Source of the DNA: JBBQER01 sp038320885
GTDB taxonomy: Bacteria > Actinomycetota > Acidimicrobiia > IMCC26256 > PALSA-610
Reading direction: 5' to 3'
DNA length: 56,241 nt
Assembly (NCBI GenBank): GCA_038320885.1
Contig: JBBQER010000011.1
Location: 1-56,241, forward strand
Of this stretch, positions 18,809 through 27,910 are shown piece after piece. The notes beneath the pieces are model-generated. The model was not told the origin of the DNA. It ran no database searches and saw only the letters and a list, made by a program, of their open reading frames with translations. Every line of letters starts with the position of its first letter. Within the stretch, counting starts at the first letter, position 1. Position numbers and translations under genes: made by a program.

Positions 18809-20803
18809 TCACGGCGATGGCCGGACGGACAGCACGCGCGCCTCGGGTCCTTCTATCCGCAGGTTCGAAAAGGCGCCGTGCTGCTGTCCCTGCGCGATCA
18901 GCCACGCCGCGACCGCCCGTGCGGACGCGTCGCGGAAATGCACTCCGTCCGGCCGTAACACGGCACCGGAGAGATGCGTCTCGCAATCCGAGTCGAGTCG
19001 CGGGCACATCCACTTGAAAAGATCGGCCAGCACCGCGCGCGGTTCCGACGAGACGACCCGCCGGAGCATCGCGTTCTGGCAGTCGTTGTGGCGGAACCAG
19101 TCGGCCGACTTGTACGGGAAACCGGTGTAGGCCGACGTCGCGACGATCACGCGCGCGCCCTTCGACGCGAGCAGGCGGACCTGGTCGTGAAGCTCGTACT
19201 CGAACACGTCGTCGTACGCACGCTCACACGGCGCGGTCCACCGCCCGTTGATCTCGTGGACGGCGTCGGTCGCATCGGAGACGAGCATCACGACGACGTT
19301 GGGCCGGAAAACCGATACAGCGAACGCCCATCGGTCACGACACGCCTCGCCCTGACCCTCGAGGATGTCGCCACTCGGAAATCGGGAGCGTGTCTCCTCT
19401 GGGAGAAGGCGACAGCCGACCGATCCGAGGTTGAGCACATCCAGCGGCGGCGTCGTATGCAGTTGCTTGAAGCCCTCGTCGCCCGTGTACAACGCGATCG
19501 AGTTGCCGACGACGAGTACCCGCTGGATACGCGCGTGCTGCGGCGCCCCTTTCTGCGGCGCCCCTTTCTGCGGCCACCGCACCGGGATCGGGGGACGAAT
19601 CCGATCGGCGACCAGCCGCGGGCGAGCGGGCGCGCTCGGGGTGGCAACCACGATCGCGGCGACGAGCGCGGCCCCGGCCGCGAATGCGAGCGTGAAGCGT
19701 CGAGCGCTAGGTGGCGCACCCGCCCGCCTTCGTATCGGCTGCTCGACGACGCGGTACGAGATCACGGCGATGCCGAGCGTCACGCCGACCCGGAGCGCGA
19801 GCAGCGGCCAGCCGGTCAGATGCGCACGCGACCGGTCGAGCACGACGTACACCGGCCAGTGCCAGAGGTACACGCCGTAGCTGACGAGCCCCAATGCGCA
19901 GAAGGGCCGGAACGAGAGCAGTCGGCTGACCGGACCCCGACTTGGATGCACCGCGGCCGCGATGACCACGACCACGGCGACCGCGCACGCGAAGAGCCCA
20001 CCTCGATACAAGCTGTCCGATGATCCCGACCAGCGTGTGAACGCGGCCGCGAGCGCGACGAGCGCGGCGATCGCGACCAGCTCGAGCACGACGCGCGGGC
20101 GACGCGCCGCGACCGGGCCCCGGAGCGCGAGCCACGCGGCCAGGGCCGCGCCCAGGAGGATCGACGCGATCCGGGTATCGGTGCCGAAGTACACGCGCGA
20201 CGGGTTGGCGGGATCGAAGATCACGAGCGTCCACGCCAGCGACGCGATCGCCAAGACGATCGACGTGACCAGCAACCGCTTCGCGGCGGTCCGATGGCGG
20301 CACCCGCGCACCAATGCGGCGACCAGCAGCGGCCACACCAGGTAGAACTGCTCCTCGATCGCGAGACTCCACGTGTGGTTCAGCGGTGACGGGCTGCGGT
20401 AGAGCGCCCAGTAGTCGCGGCTCGTGAAGATCGCCCGCCAGTTCGCGAAGTACCCGATCGTCGCGAGCGCGTCGCCTCGGATCGTCGCGAGCTCGTCGGG
20501 CTTCGCGAGGAACCGCGCGTACACCGCGACCGTCGCGAGCACGCACACCAGCGCGGGCAGCAATCGGCGAGCTCTCCGCATCCAGAACGCGCCGAGCGCG
20601 ATACGACCGCGGTAGCGCGCTTCCGTGAGCAGCAGCGACGTGATGAGGAATCCGGAGAGCACGAAGAACGCGTCGACCCCGAGGAAGCCGCCGGTCAGGT
20701 GTCCACCGTGAAAGAACAGGACTCCCGCGACGGCCAATCCGCGCAACCCGTCGAGGGCGGGTTGATGCGTCAGTCGCGGATGCTCGTCCGCCCGGTCCGC
20801 CAC
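18809..20803 (-). CDS. Acyltransferase-3 membrane protein with C-terminal SGNH domain
   Basis: About 664 residues. The N-terminal 370 residues form the ten-helix acyltransferase-3 domain (LDGLRGLAVAGVLFFHGG with the conserved His, GGFLGVDAFFVLSGFLIT), which transfers acyl groups onto surface sugars. A linker is followed by an SGNH-type domain (about 420-640). Its first block reads VVGNSIALYTG where GDS is usual, while the C-terminal Asp-His pair is kept (PDGVHFRD, near 616). GTG 20803 is chosen from position relative to the domain; GTG 20833 is an alternative, and longer starts overlap the divergent gene. It is convergent with the STAND-kinase gene. Confidence 0.82.
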   Translation of the reverse strand: MADRADEHPRLTHQPALDGLRGLAVAGVLFFHGGHLTGGFLGVDAFFVLSGFLITSLLLTEARYRGRIALGAFWMRRARRLLPALVCVLATVAVYARFLAKPDELATIRGDALATIGYFANWRAIFTSRDYWALYRSPSPLNHTWSLAIEEQFYLVWPLLVAALVRGCRHRTAAKRLLVTSIVLAIASLAWTLVIFDPANPSRVYFGTDTRIASILLGAALAAWLALRGPVAARRPRVVLELVAIAALVALAAAFTRWSGSSDSLYRGGLFACAVAVVVVIAAAVHPSRGPVSRLLSFRPFCALGLVSYGVYLWHWPVYVVLDRSRAHLTGWPLLALRVGVTLGIAVISYRVVEQPIRRRAGAPPSARRFTLAFAAGAALVAAIVVATPSAPARPRLVADRIRPPIPVRWPQKGAPQKGAPQHARIQRVLVVGNSIALYTGDEGFKQLHTTPPLDVLNLGSVGCRLLPEETRSRFPSGDILEGQGEACRDRWAFAVSVFRPNVVVMLVSDATDAVHEINGRWTAPCERAYDDVFEYELHDQVRLLASKGARVIVATSAYTGFPYKSADWFRHNDCQNAMLRRVVSSEPRAVLADLFKWMCPRLDSDCETHLSGAVLRPDGVHFRDASARAVAAWLIAQGQQHGAFSNLRIEGPEARVLSVRPSP

Positions 20804-20928
20804 GCGCCGCGAGTCAAATTGGTGGCCCGCCACATTCCGTACGATGACATGACCGGCCCGGAGACGCCAGGCGTGCTTGCCCGGCGCCGGCGGGAGCCGC
20901 GAGACTCCCCCGCCGACGGGAGGCCGCG

Positions 20929-21861
20929 ATGAGCAAGTCGGATGCCAAGCCGTTGCGTTCACTGCTCTTCACGCCGGGCGATCAGGAAGCGCGGATCGCC
21001 GAGAACGCGAAGTCGGGTGCCGACGCGCTCTTCCTCGACCTCGAGGAGCCCCGCACGCCCTGCCCGGAGTCGGTACGGGTGCGGGCCCGCGGGCTCGTGC
21101 GCGAGTTACTCGACGACGCGCCGACCAGCCCCGGCGACCCCGTGTACTGGGTACGCGTGCAGCCGGTCGCCTCCGGGATGATCCTGCGCGATCTCCAAGC
21201 GGTGATGGGACCGAACCTCGCGGGGATCCTGCTCCCCAAGATCACGGGTGCGGCCGACGTGCACGCGGCCGACGCGATCCTCGGCTGCGTCGAGACCGAC
21301 CTCGGCATCCCGATGGGTCGGACGATGCTGTATCCCATCCTCGAGAACGCGAGCGCCATTCGCAACGCGTACGAGATCGCGATGGCGTCGGGGCGCGTCG
21401 CTTACATGGGCGGTGCGGTGTCGCGGTTCGGCGACATCGCCGGTGAGGTCGGCTTCCGGTGGACGCGCACCGGTACCGAGACGCTCTTTATCCGCGAGAA
21501 GGTGCTGATCGACGCGCGAGCGGCGGGGATCCGCTATCCGATCAGCGGGATGTGGGGCGGCGCGAACGACGACGCCGACGGCTTGCAGTCGTGGCTCACC
21601 GAGCTACGCGACATCGGTTACTTCGGGATGATGCTCGGGAACAAGGATCACGTCGACACTGTCAACGCGGCGTTCACGCCCACGAGCGACGAGGTCGCGT
21701 ACTGGCGGGATCTCGACCGCCTCGCGACTGAAGCCGAACGCAGCAACGAGCAGGTCATCTACGGCGACGCGAGCCAGGGCGAGGGTCACGAGATCCACAT
21801 CGCGCACGTCGCCACCGCGCGCAAGCTGCTCACGTGGGCCAAGGAGCTGGGCGTCGCGTGA
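20929..21861 (+). CDS. HpcH/HpaI aldolase / CitE-like lyase family protein
   Basis: 310 residues with the CitE/HpcH TIM-barrel signatures: RSLLFTPGDQEARI (start strand), ADALFLDLEEP (acidic metal and CoA-binding region), ILLPKI and a later LYPILENASAIRN segment. Family members cleave or condense acyl-CoA substrates such as citryl-CoA, malyl-CoA or citramalyl-CoA, or act as aldolases. Which reaction applies here is not visible. The stop overlaps the next start (GTGA, 21858-21861), so it works with the amidohydrolase. ATG 20929 follows a GGGAGGCC sequence. Confidence 0.75.
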   Translation: MSKSDAKPLRSLLFTPGDQEARIAENAKSGADALFLDLEEPRTPCPESVRVRARGLVRELLDDAPTSPGDPVYWVRVQPVASGMILRDLQAVMGPNLAGILLPKITGAADVHAADAILGCVETDLGIPMGRTMLYPILENASAIRNAYEIAMASGRVAYMGGAVSRFGDIAGEVGFRWTRTGTETLFIREKVLIDARAAGIRYPISGMWGGANDDADGLQSWLTELRDIGYFGMMLGNKDHVDTVNAAFTPTSDEVAYWRDLDRLATEAERSNEQVIYGDASQGEGHEIHIAHVATARKLLTWAKELGVA

Positions 21862-23276
21862 GCACGCGAGCCGCGGAGATCCGGGCCGGCCTGCCGCATC
21901 CGATCATCGACGCCGACGGCCATTTCGTCGAGGTCGCTCCCCTGTTGAACGAGGAGATGCTCACCTACCTCGAGGAGATGGGCGGACCGGAGGTTCGTGA
22001 CCGCTACGCGCTCGACACCGGCCTGACCGACACGTCGACCGTGCTCGCGCACCACCCCGGCGCCGCGGGCGCGGGTTGGAACGCGATGCCGTCGTGGTGG
22101 GGGTGGGCGACAGAGAACACGCGCGACCGCGCGACCGCGCATCTGCCCGCGCTCCTGTACGAGCGGCTCGACGAGATCGGCATCGACTTCACGATCCTCT
22201 ATCCGTCGATGGCGCTCGCCTACCTGGAGGTCGCCGACGACGAGCTCATCGGGCTGCGCTGCCGCGCCGCGAACCGCGCGCTCGCGAACCTGTTCTCGGC
22301 GTACCGCGACCGGACAACGGTCGGAGCCTTGATCCCGATGCTCGATCCCAAGCTGGCCGTCGGCGAGCTCGAGTACGCGGTGCGTGAGCTGGGATTCAAG
22401 ACCGCGGTGTTCGCGGGGCACGCGCGGCGCCCGACCGGGAGCGACGGCGCTTACCGGCTCGACACGTTCGGCGTCGACAGCGCATACGACTACGACCCGC
22501 TCTGGGCCAAATGCGTCGAGCTCGGCATCGCGCCCGTCTTCCACAGCTCATTGCAGTCGCACCGCGTCACGCGCTCGGCCACGAGCTACGTGTACAACCA
22601 CGTCGGCGGCCTCGCCGCGAGCCACGAGTCGCTGTGCAAGTCGTTGTTCCTCTCGGGCGTCACCAACCGGTTCCCCACACTGCGCTTCGGCTTTCTCGAA
22701 GGCGGCGTCGCCTGGGCGTGCAGCTTGCTCGGCGATCTCGTCGGCCATTGGGAGAAACGCAACGCCCGGAGCATCACGGCGCTCGATCCCGATCTGCTCG
22801 ATGTCGACGCGCTGATGATCCTGTTCGAGCAGTACGGCGACGAACGCGTTCGCGCCGGCCTGGCAGAGCTCCGCGCCTACTTCGCCCGCCCGAGCGCGCG
22901 GCCCGAGCAGCTCGACGAGTTCGCGGCGGCGGCGCTCGACTCGGTCGAGGATCTGCGCGACCGGTTCGTGCCCAACTTCTACTTCGGCTGCGAGGCCGAC
23001 GATCGTCTCGTCGCGTGGGCGTTCGCGGAACGCGTCAACCCGGCGGGTGCCCGGCTGCGTCCGATCTTCGGATCGGACATCTCGCATTGGGACGTCCCCG
23101 ACATGACCGAGCCGGTCGAAGAGGCGTACGAGCTCGTGGAACACGGTCTCGTCGGCGAGCGCGAGTTTCGCGAGCTGATGTTCCTCAATCCGGCGCGCCT
23201 GCACGCCAGAATGAACCCCGATTTCTTCGCCGGCACCGTGTGCGAGAATGCCGTGCGGGACGCGCTGGGCGATTGA
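21858..23276 (+). CDS. Amidohydrolase-family metal-dependent hydrolase
   Basis: 472 residues of the amidohydrolase-2 TIM-barrel type. Near the N-terminus IIDADGHFVE stands in the metal-binding position, VFHSSLQSH is a mid-chain His motif and FGSDISHWDVPD near the C-terminus supplies the conserved Asp. GTG 21858 is preferred because it gives the GTGA overlap with the upstream lyase and has AAGGAG upstream; an earlier ATG is inside the lyase end. Members include decarboxylases (ACMSD type) and hydrolases; the coupled lyase suggests a small catabolic step, substrate unknown. Confidence 0.75.
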   Translation: MSTRAAEIRAGLPHPIIDADGHFVEVAPLLNEEMLTYLEEMGGPEVRDRYALDTGLTDTSTVLAHHPGAAGAGWNAMPSWWGWATENTRDRATAHLPALLYERLDEIGIDFTILYPSMALAYLEVADDELIGLRCRAANRALANLFSAYRDRTTVGALIPMLDPKLAVGELEYAVRELGFKTAVFAGHARRPTGSDGAYRLDTFGVDSAYDYDPLWAKCVELGIAPVFHSSLQSHRVTRSATSYVYNHVGGLAASHESLCKSLFLSGVTNRFPTLRFGFLEGGVAWACSLLGDLVGHWEKRNARSITALDPDLLDVDALMILFEQYGDERVRAGLAELRAYFARPSARPEQLDEFAAAALDSVEDLRDRFVPNFYFGCEADDRLVAWAFAERVNPAGARLRPIFGSDISHWDVPDMTEPVEEAYELVEHGLVGEREFRELMFLNPARLHARMNPDFFAGTVCENAVRDALGD

Positions 23277-23302
23277 TGCGCTGAGTGGTGAGGGAGCAAA
23301 CG

Positions 23303-24799
23303 GTGGGGTCGCACGAACGGTCTTGGATTTGGCGGGTTGCGCTCGTCGCAATCGTCGCAATCACGCTGCAGCTCGTTGTCGACGCCACGCCCGCCGGGGC
23401 GGCCTCCGGCGTCACGACCCTTCCCGGTCCTACCGTCTCCATCGGTGACGCAACGGTCGTTGAAGGCGACGGCGGCACCGCCACCGCCTCGTTCGCGGTG
23501 CGGCTGTCCGAACCGTCGACCCTTCCGGTGAGTGTGAACTTCTCCACCACCGACGGTACGGCCACGACGGCAGGCAAGGACTATGTCGCCAGGCTCAACA
23601 AGACGCTCACGCTCCCGGCCGGCAAGAAGGGCGGATACCTCAAGGTGACCGTCATCGGCGACGCCCGAACCGAGCCGAACGAGACGTTCGCGCTGAACTT
23701 CTCGAATCCCGTGAACGGCGTGCTGGGCCGTTCGAGCGGCGCGGGAACCATCCTCGATGACGACACGGCGGCGACGCCACGCGTCTCGGTCGGCGATGTC
23801 ACCGTTGTCGAAGGAGATGCCGGCAATGCGACGGCGAGCTTCGACGTGACCCTCGACCAGAGCGCCGCGGCGACCGTCATGGTGCCATGGTCGACCTCGC
23901 CCGGATCCGCGACTCGCCCGAGCGACTACTCGACGACGTCCGGCACGCTGTCGTTCCCCGCCGGCACCACCTCGCTCACGATCTCGATCGCCGTCAAGGG
24001 CGAAACGCTCGTCGAGTCGACGGAAACCGCGACCGTGAACCTTGGCGTGCCGACCGGCGCGGTCGTTGCCGACGGCAGCGGCACGCTCACGATCCTCGAT
24101 GACGACACGACGCCGAGCGCGACCGCGCTCTCGATCGGCGACGTTGCGTTGACCGAGGGGGACACCCTGAATCACAACGCGTCGTTCCCGGTTCGGCTCG
24201 CCCAGCCCGCGGCCGCCAACGTCACCGTGGACTACGCGACGACCGCGGGCAGCGCGACCGCAACCGACGACTACACGACGAAGACCGGGACGCTCACGAT
24301 TCTCGCGGGTGCGGTGTCGGGGTCGGTCAAGGTCCCGGTCGTCGCCGACGGTTTGGCAGAGGGACCGGAGACGTTCACCGTCGCGCTCTCGAACCCGACC
24401 GGCGGTGCCACGCTCGGTCGGTCGGTGGGAACTGCCACGATCGTCGACGACGATCCCGCATCATCGGTGGTGGGCATCGGTGAAGGCTCGACGGTTGAGG
24501 GGAACGCGGGCGGGACGCTCTCGGTGATCGTGCCCCTCAGGTTGTCGCAGCCGGCCGCGACCACGGTCACCGTCGTGGTCAACTCCGCAAACGGCACGGC
24601 CACCGGCGCCGACTTCAGTGCCGTCGTCAACGAGGTCCTGACGATTGCGGCGGGCACGACCAGGGCGCACCTCTTGGTATCGATCAAGAGCGACACGGTG
24701 GCAGAACCCGACGAGATATTCACGCTCACGCTTTCGAGCCCGTCCGGTGCGACCATTGGCCGCGCAACGGGAACCTTCACCATCCTCAACGACGATTGA
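23303..24799 (+). CDS. Secreted protein with four Calx-beta domains
   Basis: 498 residues. A signal peptide is visible (WIWRVALVAIVAITLQLVV, cleavage near ATPAGAA). Four Calx-beta repeats of about 110 residues follow, each opening with SIGDxxVxEGD or a variant and closing with a calcium-binding acidic turn (TILDDDTA, TILDDDTT, TIVDDDPA, TILNDD). GTG 23303 has AGGGAG at the right distance and begins the signal peptide. No LPxTG or TM anchor is seen, so it is probably released or held by calcium-dependent contacts. Calx-beta proteins commonly act in adhesion or matrix structure. The next gene is a GGDEF protein 63 bp downstream on the same strand. Confidence 0.88.
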   Translation: MGSHERSWIWRVALVAIVAITLQLVVDATPAGAASGVTTLPGPTVSIGDATVVEGDGGTATASFAVRLSEPSTLPVSVNFSTTDGTATTAGKDYVARLNKTLTLPAGKKGGYLKVTVIGDARTEPNETFALNFSNPVNGVLGRSSGAGTILDDDTAATPRVSVGDVTVVEGDAGNATASFDVTLDQSAAATVMVPWSTSPGSATRPSDYSTTSGTLSFPAGTTSLTISIAVKGETLVESTETATVNLGVPTGAVVADGSGTLTILDDDTTPSATALSIGDVALTEGDTLNHNASFPVRLAQPAAANVTVDYATTAGSATATDDYTTKTGTLTILAGAVSGSVKVPVVADGLAEGPETFTVALSNPTGGATLGRSVGTATIVDDDPASSVVGIGEGSTVEGNAGGTLSVIVPLRLSQPAATTVTVVVNSANGTATGADFSAVVNEVLTIAAGTTRAHLLVSIKSDTVAEPDEIFTLTLSSPSGATIGRATGTFTILNDD

Positions 24800-24862
24800 G
24801 CGTCGGGGCGCTCTCTGCGGGAGTATCTCAGGCCGGGGCCGAGACGCGTCGACAACCTCGAC

Positions 24863-26503
24863 ATGGACATGCCGTTCGACGTCGAGTCGGCGGCGACCGC
24901 CCGAAACGCGCGCGGGCTGCGGGTTGTACAGGACCTGTTGCAGGCCCATCCCAACGCGGCAATCGCGGTGATCGACGCCGGGAGAGATCTCGGGAACGCC
25001 CGCGCGCTGCTGGCCGCGTCGGGCATCGACATCGGGAGTCACCCGATGCTGCGCGGGACGGCAGCCGCGGAGTTCGTGGCCACGACGGATGCGTGGCTGG
25101 TGAGTGGCGCGGCAACGGACGCGCGCACCCACGGCGGGGGATCGCGGGCAGTCCACCTGAGAGACGGGCAGGAGGCCACCCTTCACCTCGTCCAAGTCGA
25201 CGGGTCGCGCTTGTCCTCCGGGTTCGTCATGGTCATCGTGCCCAGCTCGGGCTCCGTCGCGGACATCGCACCGCTCAACACGAGCGAAGCCTCCGCGCGG
25301 GTCGGCGTTCTCCACGCCGACGCGTTCGGGGTCATCACGCACGCGGACGACTCCGTCCTCAGTGTGTTGAGACAGGCTCGCGCCGAGACCGAAGGCTGCT
25401 CCGTGATGACCCTCGTCCATGCCGACGACCAGGAGACGGGCCTCGTCCATTGGGTCGCCGCCAAGGAACAACGCGGGTTGGCGCACCGCTGGCGCTGCCG
25501 CGTCGTTCGCCGCGACGAGTCGTTCCTCTGGGCCGAGATCACACTCGTCAATCGGATCAACGACCAGGGCGAAGGCGACGTCCGCATCGAGTTCAACGAC
25601 ATCTCGAGAGAGGTGGCCGCGGCCGAGGAGCTGGCCGCCGAGCGCTCGCTCCTGAAGCAGCTGACCGAAGCGCTTCCGGTCGGCGTCGCCAAGTTCGACG
25701 CGGACGGGCGGATCGAGTACTCGAACGCGCGGCTCGCAAGTCTGCTGGGGCGCGATCCGACCGCAGTCGTCTCGGAGGCGATCGCCGGCGAGATTCCGAT
25801 GCTCTCCGACGCGTTCTCGCGACTGCTGAGCGACGGCACGTCATCGTGTTTCGTCGGCGAACGCCGACGAGAGCACCGCGAGCGCGATCTCGAGTGGACA
25901 CTGCGGCCGGTGACGTCGCCAACGGGAGAGGTCACGGGCGGAGTTCTCTGCGTCGCCGATGTGACGGAGGCGACCGAGCTGCGAGCGGCGTTGGAGGAAC
26001 GCGCGACGACCGACGCACTGACCGGGTGTCTCAACTGGACGGGAACCGTCAACTGCCTGCAGGCCGCCCTCGGGTCGGCGTCGCCAAACGCGGGCATCGG
26101 CGTGTTGTTCATCGACCTCGACGGCTTCAAGGGCATCAACGACAGCCACGGCCATGCCATCGGCGACCGCGTTCTGGAGATCGTGGCGCAGCGACTGCGC
26201 AATGTGGTGCGTCCGCTCGACACGATCGGCCGGCTCGGAGGCGACGAGTTCGTCGTCGTGGCGCCCGGCCTCCCGTCACTCGCCGGCACGGAAACGCTGG
26301 CGGCCCGCGTGTCCGCAGAGCTCAACGGCGTTGCGACCATCGCCGGCCTGCGAGTCGAGATCTCGGCGAGCATCGGCGTGGCCTGGGCCGACTCGGGCGA
26401 CGCCGACGGGTTGCTGGCCGAGGCCGACGCCGCGATGTACCTTGTGAAGTGTGCGCCGGCGACGCCCGGACCGCCCGGCAAGGTCATCGCCGCTCCGATG
26501 TGA
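24863..26503 (+). CDS. PAS-GGDEF diguanylate cyclase
   Basis: 546 residues. The C-terminal GGDEF domain (about 378-530) has an intact active site RLGGDEFVVV (near 458), the FIDLDGFKGINDSHGH metal and GTP segment and ADAAMYLVK, so it should make c-di-GMP. A PAS domain precedes it (about 262-375: LTEALPVGVAKFDADGRIEYSN) and a second PAS-like region lies at about 150-255 (SEASARVGVLHADAFGVIT...). No RxxD inhibitory site is obvious before GGDEF. No membrane helix is seen, so it is probably cytosolic. ATG 24863 lacks a strong ribosome site; ATG 24869 is equally possible. Confidence 0.9.
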   Translation: MDMPFDVESAATARNARGLRVVQDLLQAHPNAAIAVIDAGRDLGNARALLAASGIDIGSHPMLRGTAAAEFVATTDAWLVSGAATDARTHGGGSRAVHLRDGQEATLHLVQVDGSRLSSGFVMVIVPSSGSVADIAPLNTSEASARVGVLHADAFGVITHADDSVLSVLRQARAETEGCSVMTLVHADDQETGLVHWVAAKEQRGLAHRWRCRVVRRDESFLWAEITLVNRINDQGEGDVRIEFNDISREVAAAEELAAERSLLKQLTEALPVGVAKFDADGRIEYSNARLASLLGRDPTAVVSEAIAGEIPMLSDAFSRLLSDGTSSCFVGERRREHRERDLEWTLRPVTSPTGEVTGGVLCVADVTEATELRAALEERATTDALTGCLNWTGTVNCLQAALGSASPNAGIGVLFIDLDGFKGINDSHGHAIGDRVLEIVAQRLRNVVRPLDTIGRLGGDEFVVVAPGLPSLAGTETLAARVSAELNGVATIAGLRVEISASIGVAWADSGDADGLLAEADAAMYLVKCAPATPGPPGKVIAAPM

Positions 26504-26515
26504 CGCGGGCGCGAA

Positions 26516-27583
26516 CTACGCGTCGACGATCACTTCCGCGCGATCCGTCAGGTCGAGATACCTCAGCACGTCGGCCGCGTCCGTTCTGAGCGCGTCGACG
26601 GCCGCGGCGTTCACCTTCTCCAGCAGTGTCACCGTCAACGTGGTTCCGGCCAGTCGCCAGATCGCGACCACCCGACCGTCGACGAGCGCGCAGGCACGGA
26701 ACAGACCATTCGACGTCACGACCGTGTGCGGGCCGACGACGAAGTCGCGCGTCGCCCACCCGAGCAGCAGCGGATCGAACGGGCCGAGCAGTCGAGGCGC
26801 AGGCAGGCCGGCCGGTTGGTCGCGGCGCGCCAGGTCCACGATGCCGTCGGACACCTCGACGAGCTCGGAGCGGACGGCGTCGATACCGGCCCGCGCATCG
26901 CCCAGTTTGATCCCGGCCCACTTCGCGAGATCGCGAGCATCGGCCGGACCGTGGCCGGCGAGATACCTCTGCGCGAGCTTCGCCAACGCCTGCCGAGGCT
27001 CGAGGGGATCGGGCGGATCGCCCAGCCAGTCGTGCACCGCGACGAACGCGTGCTCGCCGTCGCGCATCGGTCCGCGCACCACTTCGCCGCGCAGCGACGC
27101 GGCCACGAGCACATGGATGAAGGCTTGGCCCGCGGTCGGGACGCGCGCCGCGTCGACGCGGCGGCGCAGCTCGCGGCGCGTCTGCGGCCCGTGCGATCGA
27201 ACCGCGTCGGTGACGACGTCGATCCCGCGCCGGGCCTGCTTCTCGCTCACGCCTTCCTGGCGGAGTCGCCGGCGATTGCCGGTCGCGAGCTGCGGAGTAG
27301 TGAGCGGGTGCAACCACCAGTAGTCCTCGGCGCGCACGAGGTGCAGGGTGCCCCGGTTCAGCCAGGTGATCAGCAGCGTCCGGTCGGTCAACGCGTCGTC
27401 GACGTCGACGGCGCGCCAACCGACGGTTCGGCTGCGCACGGCCAGCCGGGCGCCGCGCGCATCCTGGGCCTGCACGGCGAGGAGCCGATCGACAACCGCC
27501 TCGGGGCTCCGGCGGCGGGCTCCGGTGAGCAGCTGGGCCCGCAGCCGGGCGGCGATGACGTCTCTCGCGGGCAGGGTCCCCAA
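26516..27583 (-). CDS. Winged-helix DNA-binding domain protein (AlkZ/HTH_42 type)
   Basis: About 355 residues of the winged-helix family that includes AlkZ-type DNA glycosylases. Recognisable blocks are RLRAQLLTGARRRSPEAVVDRLLAVQAQD, LNRGTLHLVRAEDYWWLHPLT and LLGPFDPLLLGWATRDFVVG. The latter part resembles the family core that recognises DNA lesions, but glycosylase activity is not certain; many members are uncharacterised. The start is unclear: TTG 27583 places the family core close to the N-terminus, while GTG 27700 would overlap the divergent small gene. The stop is 12 bp from the convergent GGDEF gene. Confidence 0.75.
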   Translation of the reverse strand: MGTLPARDVIAARLRAQLLTGARRRSPEAVVDRLLAVQAQDARGARLAVRSRTVGWRAVDVDDALTDRTLLITWLNRGTLHLVRAEDYWWLHPLTTPQLATGNRRRLRQEGVSEKQARRGIDVVTDAVRSHGPQTRRELRRRVDAARVPTAGQAFIHVLVAASLRGEVVRGPMRDGEHAFVAVHDWLGDPPDPLEPRQALAKLAQRYLAGHGPADARDLAKWAGIKLGDARAGIDAVRSELVEVSDGIVDLARRDQPAGLPAPRLLGPFDPLLLGWATRDFVVGPHTVVTSNGLFRACALVDGRVVAIWRLAGTTLTVTLLEKVNAAAVDALRTDAADVLRYLDLTDRAEVIVDA

Positions 27584-27703
27584 CCCCGTCGACGGTAGTT
27601 GCCGAAGAAATTCCCGGGAGGTGTCCTCCGGCGGTCCGGTCGTTCGTAGCTCCGGGTGAGAACCAACGGCGGGCAACCGGCCGGCGAACGAAAGGAGCAC
27701 TCC

Positions 27704-27910
27704 ATGACCGCTACGACCACCCTCACCGCTCCGGCGACCACCCCGGCCCCGTCCCACGGGTCGACCACCAAGCAGATCCGCCGCACGGGCGTGGTTGCGG
27801 GCCTCGCCGCCTCCGTGGCGACGTCATCGACCGCGGCCGTCGCCTCGGCACTCGACACGCCGCGGAACGCGCGCTCCTCGAACGCGGGCGCGCATCGATC
27901 GCGTAGCTAG
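27704..27910 (+). CDS. Small protein, possibly a truncated DUF6069-like membrane protein
   Basis: 68 residues, with a very good ribosome site (GAAAGGAG, 8 bp before ATG 27704). After a Thr/Pro-rich start it has one short hydrophobic stretch (TGVVAGLAASVATSSTAAVASAL, about 28-50). This resembles the first helix of actinobacterial DUF6069 four-helix proteins, but it then turns into a polar tail (RNARSSNAGAHRSRS) and stops, overlapping the convergent sulfotransferase gene by 4 bp. It may be a remnant of a longer gene or a genuine small protein; I cannot decide. Confidence 0.5.
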   Translation: MTATTTLTAPATTPAPSHGSTTKQIRRTGVVAGLAASVATSSTAAVASALDTPRNARSSNAGAHRSRS

